Made by a program: the position numbers and the translations under genes. The notes beneath the pieces are model-generated. The model did not search any database. It worked only from the letters and a program-made list of their open reading frames with translations, and had not been told where the DNA came from. Source: Chachezhania sediminis (GTDB taxonomy: Bacteria; Pseudomonadota; Alphaproteobacteria; Rhodobacterales; Rhodobacteraceae). From it: DNA of 64,000 nucleotides. The stretch is from the NCBI RefSeq assembly GCF_009765275.1, contig NZ_VOPH01000005.1, positions 186,001 to 250,000 of the forward strand. Direction: 5' to 3'. Shown piece by piece: positions 10,547-19,189 of this stretch (positions are counted from its first letter, which is position 1; each line of letters starts with the position of its first letter).

Positions 10547-11715
10547 CGGATCCGCATCCTTTCAGGATTGAATGTCATTTCGATGTCGCGCCACTGATCG
10601 TACTTGTCCGCAGGCAACTTGTAACCACTGGCCCCGCACCGGATGATGGCCCGTCTTGCGGCCTCGAAGGCCTGTTTCGCCGCGTCGGATGTCCCGCCCT
10701 CGCTGGAAATCATCCGGATCGAGTTCGCATCGGGCCGTCCGTCGCGGCCGAGTTTCATGCCGACGACCACCGTCGTCTGCAACGCGGCCGAGGACAAGGA
10801 CCCAACGTTCCAGCACGACGCCACCGCAACCCGCAGCGCATCGGTTTCCTGCGCCGTCATCCGCGGCCCTGTGGGCACGCGCACCGGATCGGCCGGGGCC
10901 GGCGTGTCGGACGGGGTCTCGCCGCCCAGGGCCTCGGCAAGGGCCGCGTTCACCGCGTCCTCGCGCGGGGCGGCGGGCGTTTCGGGCCGGGCCGTCTGGG
11001 TCGGCGGCGGCGGCGCCGGTCGCGTCCTGGGCCTGACCGAGGACAGGGGCGCCGTGGGACGCGGAGCCTCTTCCGCTTCCTCGACCGCGCGGTCGATGGC
11101 GGCTTCGGGCACCGTCTCCTCGCGATCCGGAACCGGCGTTTCCGCGGCTTCGGTGTCGCTGACGGCGGGCTGGGCCACCTCGTCGGTCGTCGTCTGCTCG
11201 GGCGGCACCGGCGCAGGTTCGGGCGCGATACGCTCGATATCCGGCTGGGCCGGGACCGGGTCCGGCAGGATCTGGGGTTCGGGCTGCGGCTCGGGCCTGG
11301 GCGGCGGGACGACCTGCGGCACCTCGACGACCTCCGGTTCCGGCTGCGGTTCGGGGATCGGTTCAGGTTCGGGCTCCGGCACGGGTTCCGGTTCGGGCGC
11401 AGGTTCCGGTTCAGCCACCGGCTGGGGCTCCGGCTCCGCCACCGGCGGGGTCACCTGTTCGGGTTCCGCCTGTTCGGGCGCCGCGGCTTCCGGCCGGGGC
11501 GTTTCTTCCGTCGGTTCGGCCTCCTGCGTCGCGGGGGCCGGCGCCGTGGTCATCGCGGCGAAGACATCGGCCGGGATGATCGCGACTTCCTGCACCTCGA
11601 CCGGAGGCATGTGGTCCGGCGCGAACACGCCGCCCACAAGCGCCCAGCCCACGAGCACGGCATGGGCCCCGACTGAGATCTTGGTTCCGGTCTGCATCCG
11701 GCCCACCAAAGCCAT
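10543..11715 (-). CDS. tolA: Cell envelope integrity protein TolA
   Basis: TolA spans the periplasm and passes energy from TolQR to TolB-Pal. The 390 residues show one N-terminal transmembrane helix (about 12-30), a long low-complexity rod (about 60-260) made largely of Pro-Glu-Pro-Glu and Ala-Pro runs, and a C-terminal TolA/TonB-like domain (about 290-390) with one cysteine in CWNVGSL. The proline/glutamate-rich rod replaces the Ala-Lys-Glu helical rod of E. coli TolA, a common difference in alphaproteobacteria. It starts 6 bp after tolR and overlaps tolB by 4 bp. Confidence 0.92.
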   Translation of the reverse strand: MALVGRMQTGTKISVGAHAVLVGWALVGGVFAPDHMPPVEVQEVAIIPADVFAAMTTAPAPATQEAEPTEETPRPEAAAPEQAEPEQVTPPVAEPEPQPVAEPEPAPEPEPVPEPEPEPIPEPQPEPEVVEVPQVVPPPRPEPQPEPQILPDPVPAQPDIERIAPEPAPVPPEQTTTDEVAQPAVSDTEAAETPVPDREETVPEAAIDRAVEEAEEAPRPTAPLSSVRPRTRPAPPPPTQTARPETPAAPREDAVNAALAEALGGETPSDTPAPADPVRVPTGPRMTAQETDALRVAVASCWNVGSLSSAALQTTVVVGMKLGRDGRPDANSIRMISSEGGTSDAAKQAFEAARRAIIRCGASGYKLPADKYDQWRDIEMTFNPERMRIR

Positions 11716-11721
11716 TCTGGT

Positions 11722-12201
11722 CTATTCTGACTGGGCATCCAGCGTCGGACCGCCGACGTCCGTCACCAGGCCCACATCGGAAAATCCGCCCGCGTTCAGG
11801 GCACCCATCACTTCCATCACGTCCCGGTACGGCACTGCCCCGTCCGCTCTCAGGAACACCCGGCGCGAATCGCGTTCGCCGGCAATCGCCCGAAGGCGGC
11901 TGATCAGTTCCCCCCGCGGGGTTTCGGTCGTCATGATCTGCACGGTCCCGTCCGGAAGGATGGTAACGCTGAGCGGTTCTTCCTGTTCCCCGGGCAGCGG
12001 ATTGGCGGCGGTCTTCGGCAGTTCGACCGGCACGCCCACCGTCAGCAGGGGCGCGGCCACCATAAAGACGATCAACAGCACCAGCATCACGTCCACGAAG
12101 GGCGTGACGTTGATTTCGGCCATCGGCTGCATCGCACGCGTGCGGCGCCGGCCGCGCCTGCGCCCGCCGCCCCCGCCGCCTGTCTGGACACCGGCGCCCA
12201 T
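11722..12201 (-). CDS. tolR: Protein TolR (ExbD family)
   Basis: TolR is the stator/plug partner of TolQ in the proton-driven motor. The 159 residues contain a Gly/Arg-rich N-terminal tail, then one transmembrane helix with the conserved proton-pathway aspartate at about residue 37 in NVTPFVDVMLVLLIVFMV, and a periplasmic ExbD/TolR domain. It begins 3 bp after the tolQ stop and is followed 6 bp later by tolA. Confidence 0.96.
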   Translation of the reverse strand: MGAGVQTGGGGGGRRRGRRRTRAMQPMAEINVTPFVDVMLVLLIVFMVAAPLLTVGVPVELPKTAANPLPGEQEEPLSVTILPDGTVQIMTTETPRGELISRLRAIAGERDSRRVFLRADGAVPYRDVMEVMGALNAGGFSDVGLVTDVGGPTLDAQSE

Positions 12202-12204
12202 GGC

Positions 12205-12900
12205 CTATCCGCCCGTCTGGCGCGACAGGATCGTGGCGAATTCATCGGCGAAGGCTTCGTAGCCCGCGATGATCTTGCCGCTGTCGGCGTTCAGCTTGTT
12301 GTAGAAGATGACCGCCGGAATGGCCGCCAAAAGGCCCAGGCCGGTGGCAAACAGCGCCTCGGCAATGCCCGGCGCCACGACGGCCAGGTTGGTATTCTGC
12401 TGCTCTGCGATTTCGATGAAGGCGTTCATGATGCCCCAGACGGTGCCGAAGAGGCCCACGAAAGGCGCCGTCGCCCCGATCGTGGCCAGACCGCCCAGCC
12501 CGCCCTGCAGCCGTTCCGCCTCGCCCGCCAGGGTCACATCCATGGTCCGGTCGATCCGGGACATCGCCCCCGGGATCAGCCCGCCATCGTTCAGGTGGCT
12601 GCGCCGCCATTCGATCATGCCCGCCGCGAAGATCCGTTGCGAGCTGCCCCGCGGATCGGGTCCCAGCGACTCGAAAAGCGAGTCGAGTGGTTCGCCCGAC
12701 CAGAACGCCTCGTCGAAGCGGGCGGCCTCGCGCCGGGCGGCGCGATAGGTCAGGTGTTTCTGGATGATGACCGACCAGGACCACACCGATGCCGCAATCA
12801 GCAGCATGATGACCAGCTTGACCGTGATCGTGGCCCGGGCGAACAATCCCAGGACCGAAAAATCGATGCTCTGCGCCTGTACCAGCAGTTCCGTTTCCAT
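12205..12900 (-). CDS. tolQ: Protein TolQ (ExbB/MotA family proton channel)
   Basis: TolQ forms the pentameric proton-conducting part of the Tol motor. I start it at the ATG at 12898-12900 (METELLVQAQSIDFSVL), giving 231 residues, the family length; the frame stays open 63 codons further upstream through unrelated sequence. It has three transmembrane helices (about 20-42, 133-155 and 170-195), with the conserved GLFGTVWGIMNAF near the second and the PAVIFYNK segment after the third. The gene follows ybgC after a 151-bp gap that may hold an internal promoter. Confidence 0.96.
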   Translation of the reverse strand: METELLVQAQSIDFSVLGLFARATITVKLVIMLLIAASVWSWSVIIQKHLTYRAARREAARFDEAFWSGEPLDSLFESLGPDPRGSSQRIFAAGMIEWRRSHLNDGGLIPGAMSRIDRTMDVTLAGEAERLQGGLGGLATIGATAPFVGLFGTVWGIMNAFIEIAEQQNTNLAVVAPGIAEALFATGLGLLAAIPAVIFYNKLNADSGKIIAGYEAFADEFATILSRQTGG

Positions 12901-13051
12901 CGGTGTGCCTGCCCTTGTTATCCTGCCGGGGCTGTACCGCCCCTTCCCCGATTGCCATGCGTGCATCTGGCACGCACAAGGACCGGGATGGCAACAGGCT
13001 ATCCCGGATCCGCGGCAATGGCCATGCGAGGCCCGATTTACGCCTGTGCGG

Positions 13052-13438
13052 TTACGCCCGCAATGCGCAAATCTTTGCCGGAAGACCAACGGGCCGCCCC
13101 GCCATGGTCATGCAGACGGCGGTCACTTCGGCCTTGAAAAGAAGCTGTTCGCCACGGAACACGGATTGCGTCAGGCCCATTTTCACGCGGGATACCGATG
13201 ACAGTTCCGTGACCACTTCCAGCCGGTCCTCGAACCTTGCCGGGGCAAGGTAGTCGGCCTCGATCCGTCGGACGACGAAGACCAGACCGTCGTCGCGCAT
13301 CGCGTTCTGGTCCAGGCCCAGACTCGACACCCAGTCGCTGCGGGCCCGTTCGATATAGCGCAGGTAGTTGGCGTGGTAGACGATCCCCGCCATGTCGGTG
13401 TCTTCGTAATAGACTTGAACCGGAAAGCGGTGGGTCAT
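13052..13438 (-). CDS. ybgC: Tol-Pal system-associated acyl-CoA thioesterase YbgC
   Basis: YbgC is a hot-dog-fold thioesterase acting on acyl-CoA and encoded with tol-pal in most Gram-negatives. The 128 residues contain the catalytic motif YYEDTDMAGIVYHANYL, with Asp15 as the expected active-site residue. The start codon overlaps the stop of the upstream unknown gene as ATGA (13435-13438), so the two are translationally coupled. The role in envelope maintenance is inferred from neighbourhood. Confidence 0.94.
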   Translation of the reverse strand: MTHRFPVQVYYEDTDMAGIVYHANYLRYIERARSDWVSSLGLDQNAMRDDGLVFVVRRIEADYLAPARFEDRLEVVTELSSVSRVKMGLTQSVFRGEQLLFKAEVTAVCMTMAGRPVGLPAKICALRA

Positions 13439-14061
13439 GACGCGCCCTGCCCCATCCGGGCCGCCAGGCGCAGCGCATGGGACGGGTCGGTCGCCACGGT
13501 CGGCAGCACCGGGTCATAGGCGGCGCGGATCAGGTCCGCGATCTCGGGCCGCAGGATCGTGGTGTCATCGGCCCGAGCCAAGGGCGAGCGGGTGCGGAAG
13601 GCGCTGTCGGACCAGGTCAGCATGGTCTGCACGACCTGCGTCAGCGCCAGCACGTCCGCGGGCACCTGGGACAGCTGTTCGTCGATCCGCAGGAAAAGAA
13701 GCACGGCCCGGATCGCCCCCGTCTCGTCGAAGCGAAAGACGCGGTACTGGTTGGCATCCGATTCCCGCAGGCGTTCGGTCAGGGCCGCAATTTCCGGCAC
13801 CAGCTTGACCATGTGATCGGCATTGGCCAGCTCTTCCCAGTCGGCCACGCAGAAGACCGGGGCATTGGTGCCCATCTCGGGGTCCATTTCGATCATCTTG
13901 TGACCGGCAAGCGTGACCACCGCCTCGAACGCGCCCTTGAAGACGCTGATGGTGGCGTCGTCCACCCCGAAGACAGAAGGCGCGATCGGATAGGCCCAGC
14001 GGGCGAAACGGAAGCTGCCGTCATCGGCGGTGAACAGCGACTGGATCTCTTCCGGGGTCAA
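13435..14061 (-). CDS. Uncharacterised protein upstream of ybgC, TTG start
   Basis: I do not recognise a named family for this 208-residue protein. I start it at a TTG (14059-14061) giving MTPEEIQSLF, because GAAGGAG lies seven bases upstream. The only upstream in-frame start, at 14130, has no such site and adds a basic low-complexity tail. The protein is soluble, without signal peptide or membrane helix, acidic in its first half, and has a single Cys in PVFCVADWEEL. Its stop overlaps the ybgC start, so it is the first gene of the tol-pal transcription run and may share its regulation. Confidence 0.75.
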   Translation of the reverse strand: MTPEEIQSLFTADDGSFRFARWAYPIAPSVFGVDDATISVFKGAFEAVVTLAGHKMIEMDPEMGTNAPVFCVADWEELANADHMVKLVPEIAALTERLRESDANQYRVFRFDETGAIRAVLLFLRIDEQLSQVPADVLALTQVVQTMLTWSDSAFRTRSPLARADDTTILRPEIADLIRAAYDPVLPTVATDPSHALRLAARMGQGAS

Positions 14062-14139
14062 GGCGTCTCTCCTTCGGGGGTGCAGGCGATGATGCGGCGC
14101 CACGCTATCCCGAAGGGCGGCCGGGTCCAACCCGTGGGG

Positions 14140-14949
14140 TCAGCCCAGGGCCTGCGACACCAAGGCGTAGCGGCGGAACCTCTCCGGCACAGGTGCAGAC
14201 GCGCCCCGGACCATCGCGACCTCTGGCGGCAGAACGGTCAGGCCCGCGCCGGACAGGACCGGCGCAAGGTCGGCATCGTCCGTGACGTCGATCCGCAGGA
14301 ACTGGCCCGGTTCCGCGAAGGTCGCGATCAGCGCCAGCGCCGTCGAGCGATCCGCGGCCACCACAGGCCCGATCAGACGGCCCTTGCCGAAGGTCCGGAC
14401 GGCACCGAACCCGGTTTCGCCGATCAGCACGCGGTCATTGGCCAACAGCTCTGCCAGCAGGCCGCGCCGGTCCGAGCCGGTGGCGTCGCGGTCCATCGCG
14501 CAGATTGTGTCCAGATCGTCCGCCGTCGCGGGACGCAGGGCGACATGGGGCGCCACGGGAATGGTCTGGACATGGCCCTGGCATTGCAGCACCTGCCCCA
14601 CCGCGACGAAGCCCAGCTTTTCGTAAAGCGGCCGTCCTTCGGCCGTGGCCGTCAGTTGCAGGTCCCGGTCGCCGGCCAGGGTCAGCGCCGCCTCCATCAG
14701 TCGCCGGCCCAGCCCCTGCCCCCGCAGATCCTTTTCGACGATGATCATGTTGATCCCGGCCCGGTCGCCCATCGGCGAACACAGTGCCGTGCCCACGACC
14801 CTGCCATCGGCCACCGCCGCGAAACCGCCCGAAACCTTCAGCGTGAAGGCCCAGTCCTCGATTCTGTGGGGCCAGCCAGCGGCAGCGGAAAGGCGCTGTG
14901 CGGCGGTCAGGTGATCTGTGGTGAAAGGAACGATTTCGATGGATGTCAT
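14140..14949 (-). CDS. GNAT family N-acetyltransferase
   Basis: This 269-residue protein has an N-terminal GNAT domain (about 3-140) with the acetyl-CoA-binding motif RGQGLGRRLM and the YEKLGFVAVGQV C-terminal signature. A second, more divergent half (about 145-269) resembles the accessory domain of two-domain GNAT proteins. I start it at the ATG at 14947-14949 (MTSIEIV), preceded by GGAGGCAGGGTC. The substrate cannot be told. It sits between ruvB and the tol-pal run on the same strand, with gaps of 105 and 78 bp. Confidence 0.85.
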   Translation of the reverse strand: MTSIEIVPFTTDHLTAAQRLSAAAGWPHRIEDWAFTLKVSGGFAAVADGRVVGTALCSPMGDRAGINMIIVEKDLRGQGLGRRLMEAALTLAGDRDLQLTATAEGRPLYEKLGFVAVGQVLQCQGHVQTIPVAPHVALRPATADDLDTICAMDRDATGSDRRGLLAELLANDRVLIGETGFGAVRTFGKGRLIGPVVAADRSTALALIATFAEPGQFLRIDVTDDADLAPVLSGAGLTVLPPEVAMVRGASAPVPERFRRYALVSQALG

Positions 14950-15054
14950 GACCCTGCCTCCGCTGGGACGGGCGTCCAGCCGACGGTCGGGCGCACCGGA
15001 TGACACCGTTCTACGCCCCCGAAGCGCCATTGCCCATCCCGGCCCGAGCCGGTT

Positions 15055-16086
15055 TCAGCCGAAAAGGTCCCCCTGCGGCCTTGGCGGCGCCATCCCCAGA
15101 TGGGTCCAGGCGGCCTGGGCCAGCATCCGGCCCCGTGGCGTGCGCTGGATCAATCCCTGCTGCAGCAAGTAGGGTTCGATCACCTCTTCCAGCGCATCGC
15201 GGCTTTCCGACAGCGCGGCCGACAGCGTCTCGATCCCCACGGGCCCGCCCTGATAGCTTTCGGCGATCAGCTTCAGATAGCGCCGGTCGGCCCCGTCAAG
15301 GCCAAGACCGTCGACCCCCAGCCGGGTCAGCGCGTTGTCGGCCAGACCCTTCGTGATGCGCCCATCGCCCTCGACAACAGCAAAGTCGACGACCCGCCGC
15401 AGCAGCCGTCCGGCGATCCGGGGCGTGCCCCGCGCCCGGCGCGCGATTTCCCGCGCGCCTTCGGGGTCTGCCGGCGCGCCCAGAAGGCGGGCATTGCGGG
15501 TGACGATCTGAAACAGCTCGTCCTCTGTATAGAACTGCAGCCGCGTCGGGATCCCGAAACGATCGCGCAGCGGCGTGGTCAGCAGGCCCATCCGGGTCGT
15601 GGCGCCCACCAGCGTGAAGGGCTGAAGCTCGATCCGTACCGTTCGCGCCGCAGGTCCCTCGCCGATGACAAGGTCCAGCTCGAAATCCTCCATCGCGGGA
15701 TAAAGGACCTCTTCCACCGCCGGATTCAGCCGGTGGATCTCATCGATGAACAGAACGTCGCGCGCTTCGAGGTTCGTCAGGATCGCCGCCAGGTCCCCCG
15801 CACGGGCCAGAACCGGGCCGGACGTCATGCGGAAGTTCACCCCCAATTCGCGCGCCAGAATCTGTGCCAGCGTCGTCTTCCCCAGACCGGGCGGGCCATA
15901 GAACAGCGTGTGGTCCATCGCTTCGCCCCGTTGCCGGGCGGACTGCACGAAGACCCGCAGGTTCGCCCGCGCCTCGGCCTGGCCGACGAAGGCGTCCAGC
16001 GATTCGGGGCGCAGGGCCGCGCCCATGCCTTCGGCATCTTCGGGCATGCGCTCTGCTCGCAGGGTGGGATCGGCGTCGGTGGTCAT
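15055..16086 (-). CDS. ruvB: Holliday junction branch migration helicase RuvB
   Basis: RuvB is the hexameric AAA+ motor that drives branch migration with RuvA. The 343-residue protein has Walker A GPPGLGKT at 64-71, Walker B with [11 protein letters not shown], sensor GATTRMGLL, and the C-terminal winged helix with [13 protein letters not shown]. It starts 3 bp after the ruvA stop, completing a ruvC-ruvA-ruvB operon. Confidence 0.98.
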   Translation of the reverse strand: MTTDADPTLRAERMPEDAEGMGAALRPESLDAFVGQAEARANLRVFVQSARQRGEAMDHTLFYGPPGLGKTTLAQILARELGVNFRMTSGPVLARAGDLAAILTNLEARDVLFIDEIHRLNPAVEEVLYPAMEDFELDLVIGEGPAARTVRIELQPFTLVGATTRMGLLTTPLRDRFGIPTRLQFYTEDELFQIVTRNARLLGAPADPEGAREIARRARGTPRIAGRLLRRVVDFAVVEGDGRITKGLADNALTRLGVDGLGLDGADRRYLKLIAESYQGGPVGIETLSAALSESRDALEEVIEPYLLQQGLIQRTPRGRMLAQAAWTHLGMAPPRPQGDLFG

Positions 16087-16089
16087 ATC

Positions 16090-16755
16090 TTATCCCGCCG
16101 GCGCCAGCTTGCGCAAAGCGGCGCGGATAAGGGTGGCGGAGTCGGCGTCCGGCGTCTCTCCCAGCACCTCGGCCACGGCGGCGGCGGCTTCGGACGGGGA
16201 ATAGCCCAGGTTGGTCAGGGCCGACATCGCGTCAGACTGGGCAAAGGCCGGCGGCGGCGCGACGGCCGGGGTGGGTTCGGCGACGGGTTCGATGACCGCA
16301 TCGTCGTCGCCCGGTTTCGATTTCGCTGCGACAGGGGCCGCCATGGCCATGATCGTAGGTGCCTTGTCCTTCAGGTCCAGGACGATCCGCTGTGCGGTCT
16401 TGGGGCCGACGCCCTTGGCGACCTTCACCGTCGACCAGTCGCCCAGCGCGATCGCCCGGCTGACACCGTCCGGGCCCAGCGCGCCCAGGATCGCCAGTGA
16501 CATCTTCGCACCGACCCCCTGCACGCCCGTCAGCAGCCGGTGCCATTCCTTTTCAACCAGCGAGGGAAAGCCGAAAAGCTGGATCAGGTCCTCCCTCACC
16601 AGCATCTCGGTATAAAGCGATACGGGCTCTCCCGGCCCCGGCAGCGTCGCCAGCGTGCGAGAGGAACAATAGACGATGTAGCCCACGCCACGGACGTCGA
16701 TCAGGATATGATCCTCGGCCCGGTAGCCCAGGATGCCGGACAGACGACCGATCAT
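16090..16755 (-). CDS. ruvA: Holliday junction DNA-binding protein RuvA
   Basis: RuvA forms the tetrameric four-way-junction clamp. The 221 residues show the N-terminal OB fold, helix-hairpin-helix motifs ([12 protein letters not shown] and [19 protein letters not shown]), an Ala/Pro-rich linker and the C-terminal RuvB-interacting domain ([15 protein letters not shown]). Its ATG overlaps the ruvC stop by 4 bp (16752-16755), so translation is coupled. Confidence 0.98.
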   Translation of the reverse strand: MIGRLSGILGYRAEDHILIDVRGVGYIVYCSSRTLATLPGPGEPVSLYTEMLVREDLIQLFGFPSLVEKEWHRLLTGVQGVGAKMSLAILGALGPDGVSRAIALGDWSTVKVAKGVGPKTAQRIVLDLKDKAPTIMAMAAPVAAKSKPGDDDAVIEPVAEPTPAVAPPPAFAQSDAMSALTNLGYSPSEAAAAVAEVLGETPDADSATLIRAALRKLAPAG

Positions 16756-17243
16756 GCGCGGATCCTCAGGGCAGCGTCAGCCCTTGCATAGAACGCGTGG
16801 CAGATCGCGACGGCCAGCGCGTCGGCTGCGTCCGGCCCGGCCGGTTCGCAGCCCGGCAGTTGCAGGCGCACCATGTGTTCGACTTGCCGCTTGTCGGCAT
16901 GGCCCACGCCGACCACGGTCTTCTTGACCTTGTTCGGGGCATATTCGCCTACGCTCAGCCCTGCCTGCGCCGGCACCAGCAGCGCCACGGCCCGCGCCTG
17001 ACCCAGCTTCAGCGTGCCCACGGCGTCCTTGTTGACGAAGGTCTGTTCGACAGCAGCGGTATCGGGCCCATGATCGCCCAGCACCCGGGTCAGTTGGTGG
17101 TAAAGCGACAGCAGCCGCTGAGCCAGATCGTCGCCTTCGGACTGGCACAGCCCGTTGGCCACGTGGCGCATCCGCGGTCCGTCGGTTTCGATCACGCCCC
17201 AGCCCATGGTCCGAAGCCCCGGGTCGATTCCCAGTATCCGCAT
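16752..17243 (-). CDS. ruvC: Crossover junction endodeoxyribonuclease RuvC
   Basis: RuvC resolves Holliday junctions by paired nicking. I start it at the ATG at 17241-17243 ([19 protein letters not shown]), giving 163 residues; 96 further upstream codons are open but do not resemble RuvC. The catalytic acids expected for the family are visible: Asp7, the Glu in VEQTFVNKD, and the aspartates in [14 protein letters not shown]. It is first in the ruvCAB operon; the gap to the DUF1127 gene is 482 bp. Confidence 0.97.
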   Translation of the reverse strand: MRILGIDPGLRTMGWGVIETDGPRMRHVANGLCQSEGDDLAQRLLSLYHQLTRVLGDHGPDTAAVEQTFVNKDAVGTLKLGQARAVALLVPAQAGLSVGEYAPNKVKKTVVGVGHADKRQVEHMVRLQLPGCEPAGPDAADALAVAICHAFYARADAALRIRA

Positions 17244-17725
17244 GCCCGCCTGCCTCGCTGCCCGTCCGAAGGCCCTTTGGGGCGCCCGGCATCGTCTTCC
17301 GGCCCGATTATGTGCCCGCCTCCGGGCCCGGACCGGCAGTCCGACCCCGGCGGATGGGCTGTTATTCGCCGGCTTTTGAGTCAATAGCACGAAAGGCGAA
17401 CATCCGCCAAGGCCGCAACCGCAGTTCACAAATTGCGGAGAGAATGCGCAAAACCGGCCGCAGCCCCGCTTGCGACGACAGAAACCGACGGAAACGACAT
17501 CGGCCCGCCTGTCCGCGACACACGAACCCAACAGGAATTCTTGAAAGATTTACAAACACTTCCGGAAAATGCGGACCTATGCAGCAGACGCATAAGGAAC
17601 ATGCCATTTCAGCCATTGCCGGTTTTCATTCCGCTCAATAGATGACCGATCGTGAGACACGAGGGACGGCCAGCTGCCGTCCGCAACAACAGTTTTGCAA
17701 CCGGCAAACCTAAAGGAGAACGGCT
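17244..17725. other. Intergenic region between ruvC and the DUF1127 gene
   Basis: This is a 482-bp divergent gap, less G+C rich than its surroundings, especially about 17380-17620. It must hold the promoters of ruvCAB (minus) and the DUF1127 gene (plus). Visible structures are an inverted repeat CCGCA-N10-TGCGG at 17419-17438 and a 7-bp hairpin GGACGGC-CAGCT-GCCGTCC at 17664-17682, in what should be the DUF1127 leader. I see no convincing sigma-70 box pair and no conserved open frame. Confidence 0.6.
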
Positions 17726-17932
17726 ATGGCTGCTTTTGACACCACCCGCACCGCACACCGCGTCGGCCTGATCGGCCGTGTCGGACACATGTTCACCACC
17801 CTGCGCGGCGCCTATGCGTCGTGGGTCGATGCCCGGACCACCCGCGATGCACTGTCGCGTCTGTCCGACCAGGAACTGGCAGATATCGGTCTGCTGCGTG
17901 GCGACATCGATTCCATCGCAAACGGTCGTTGA
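17726..17932 (+). CDS. DUF1127 domain-containing small protein
   Basis: This 68-residue protein ends in the DUF1127 (YjiS-like) motif, here DALSRLSDQELADIGLLRGDIDSI. That arginine/leucine-rich helical module is common in small alphaproteobacterial proteins. In related bacteria such proteins have been tied to RNA turnover and to phosphate and C1 adaptation, and are often abundant; that is family knowledge, not visible here. The ribosome-binding site AAAGGAGAACGGCT is near perfect, consistent with high expression. A stem-loop follows at 17986-18017. Confidence 0.9.
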   Translation: MAAFDTTRTAHRVGLIGRVGHMFTTLRGAYASWVDARTTRDALSRLSDQELADIGLLRGDIDSIANGR

Positions 17933-17985
17933 TCGACCGCAGGGGTCGCGGTCCCGCACTTGGATCGCTGACCGACGGAACAGGG

Positions 17986-18017
17986 AACGGCGCGGCGGAG
18001 TGATCCGACGCGCCGTT
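17986..18017 (+). terminator. Stem-loop terminator of the DUF1127 gene
   Basis: AACGGCGCG (17986-17994) pairs with CGCGCCGTT (18009-18017) around a 14-base loop, 54 bp after the stop codon, and is followed by TCT. This is a plausible intrinsic terminator with a short T-rich tail. Confidence 0.65.
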
Positions 18018-18292
18018 TCTCTGTCCGGCGTTCTTGGGGGAACAAGCTCTAGGCGAACCGGACGGAGATCGGTGCAGGCCCCGAAGGCCGGCACGCATGA
18101 CCAGATCCGTTGACATGGGTGCGGCAGCCGCAGTGATCGGCCGCGTCCCGAACTTCAGGGCCGTGTCCCGCGACTCGTGAAATTCAGGTCGAACTGTACA
18201 GGCAATATCGCCTGCAACAACAGGAACTTGCGCGCCAAAGCGATCACATTCGCGAAACCGTAATCCCAGAAACTTGGACGGAATCGAATTGT

Positions 18293-19165
18293 TCAACCTT
18301 TGTAACGCAGTAGCAGCGTCGTCCAGTCGCCGATGACATTGCGTTCCGCCAGTTCGGCCCCAAGCGCCGTATAGGTCGAGATCACGTCATCGGCCTGTTC
18401 GTTGAGAATGCCGGACAGAATCGCGGCCCCGCCCGGCGCCAGGCTGGCGACCAGATCGGGGGCCAGCGCGACCAGCGGGCCTTTCAGGATGTTGGCGAAG
18501 ATCAGGTCGTAAGGCGCTGATGCGGCAAGCGCCGGCGCGTCGAAGCCCGCGGCCTCCAGGCATTCGACCTGGCCTGCCAGACCGTTCGCCTCGACATTGG
18601 CGCGGGCCACATCGACGGCAACGGGGTCGATGTCGCTGGCCAGGATCGTGCCCTGCCAGATCCGCGCCGCGGCCATGGCCAGCACCGCCGTCCCGCAGCC
18701 GATATCGGCCACGCGGGATGGCGAAAACCCTTCGGTCACAAGGTGATCCAGCGCCTGAAGGCAGCCCAGCGTGGTGCCGTGATGACCGGTGCCAAAGGCC
18801 ATCGCGGCCTCGATCAGCAAGGGTTCGGCATCTTCCGGAACGGTGTCGGCATCATGGCTGCCATAGACATAGAAGCGCCCGGCCACCACCGGCGACAGTT
18901 CCCGCTTCACATGGGCGACCCAGTCTGTTTCCGGGATTTCCGAGACGGTGAAGGGCTTTGCCCCGTGCACCGCAGCCAGAAGCGCCAGGCCGACCTCGTC
19001 GGGGGCTTCCTCGAAATAGCTCCCGACTTCCCAAAGGCCGGACCCATCCTCGATCTCGAACACACCAACGCCGCCGGGTGCCGGATCCAGGTTTTCCATC
19101 GCTTCGCCAAGCGCTTCGGCCGCAGCCTTGCCGGGCAGGGTCGTCAGGGCCGAATAGGTGGGCAT
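18293..19165 (-). CDS. prmA: Ribosomal protein L11 methyltransferase
   Basis: PrmA trimethylates ribosomal protein L11 using SAM. The 290-residue protein has the PrmA-specific AFGTGHHGTT loop, SAM motif I DIGCGTAVLAMAA, and NILKGPL (post I, equivalent to the NILAxPL catalytic segment). The N-terminal L11-recognition domain covers about 1-110. It ends 275 bp from the DUF1127 terminator in a convergent arrangement and lies 24 bp downstream of the MATE transporter gene on the same strand. Confidence 0.95.
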   Translation of the reverse strand: MPTYSALTTLPGKAAAEALGEAMENLDPAPGGVGVFEIEDGSGLWEVGSYFEEAPDEVGLALLAAVHGAKPFTVSEIPETDWVAHVKRELSPVVAGRFYVYGSHDADTVPEDAEPLLIEAAMAFGTGHHGTTLGCLQALDHLVTEGFSPSRVADIGCGTAVLAMAAARIWQGTILASDIDPVAVDVARANVEANGLAGQVECLEAAGFDAPALAASAPYDLIFANILKGPLVALAPDLVASLAPGGAAILSGILNEQADDVISTYTALGAELAERNVIGDWTTLLLRYKG

Positions 19166-19189
19166 GGGGTCTTCCTTTGTCGCGGTGCC

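Noticed and set aside
11100-11540. DNA tandem repeat array in tolA
   Set aside because: The repetition follows from the Pro-Glu/Ala-Pro protein composition; unit length and bases vary, so it is not an independent DNA repeat.
18097-18180. 27-codon frame with AAGG nine bases upstream, between the DUF1127 gene and prmA
   Set aside because: It lies beyond the DUF1127 terminator, has no signal or known motif, and shows no codon bias strong enough to separate it from chance.
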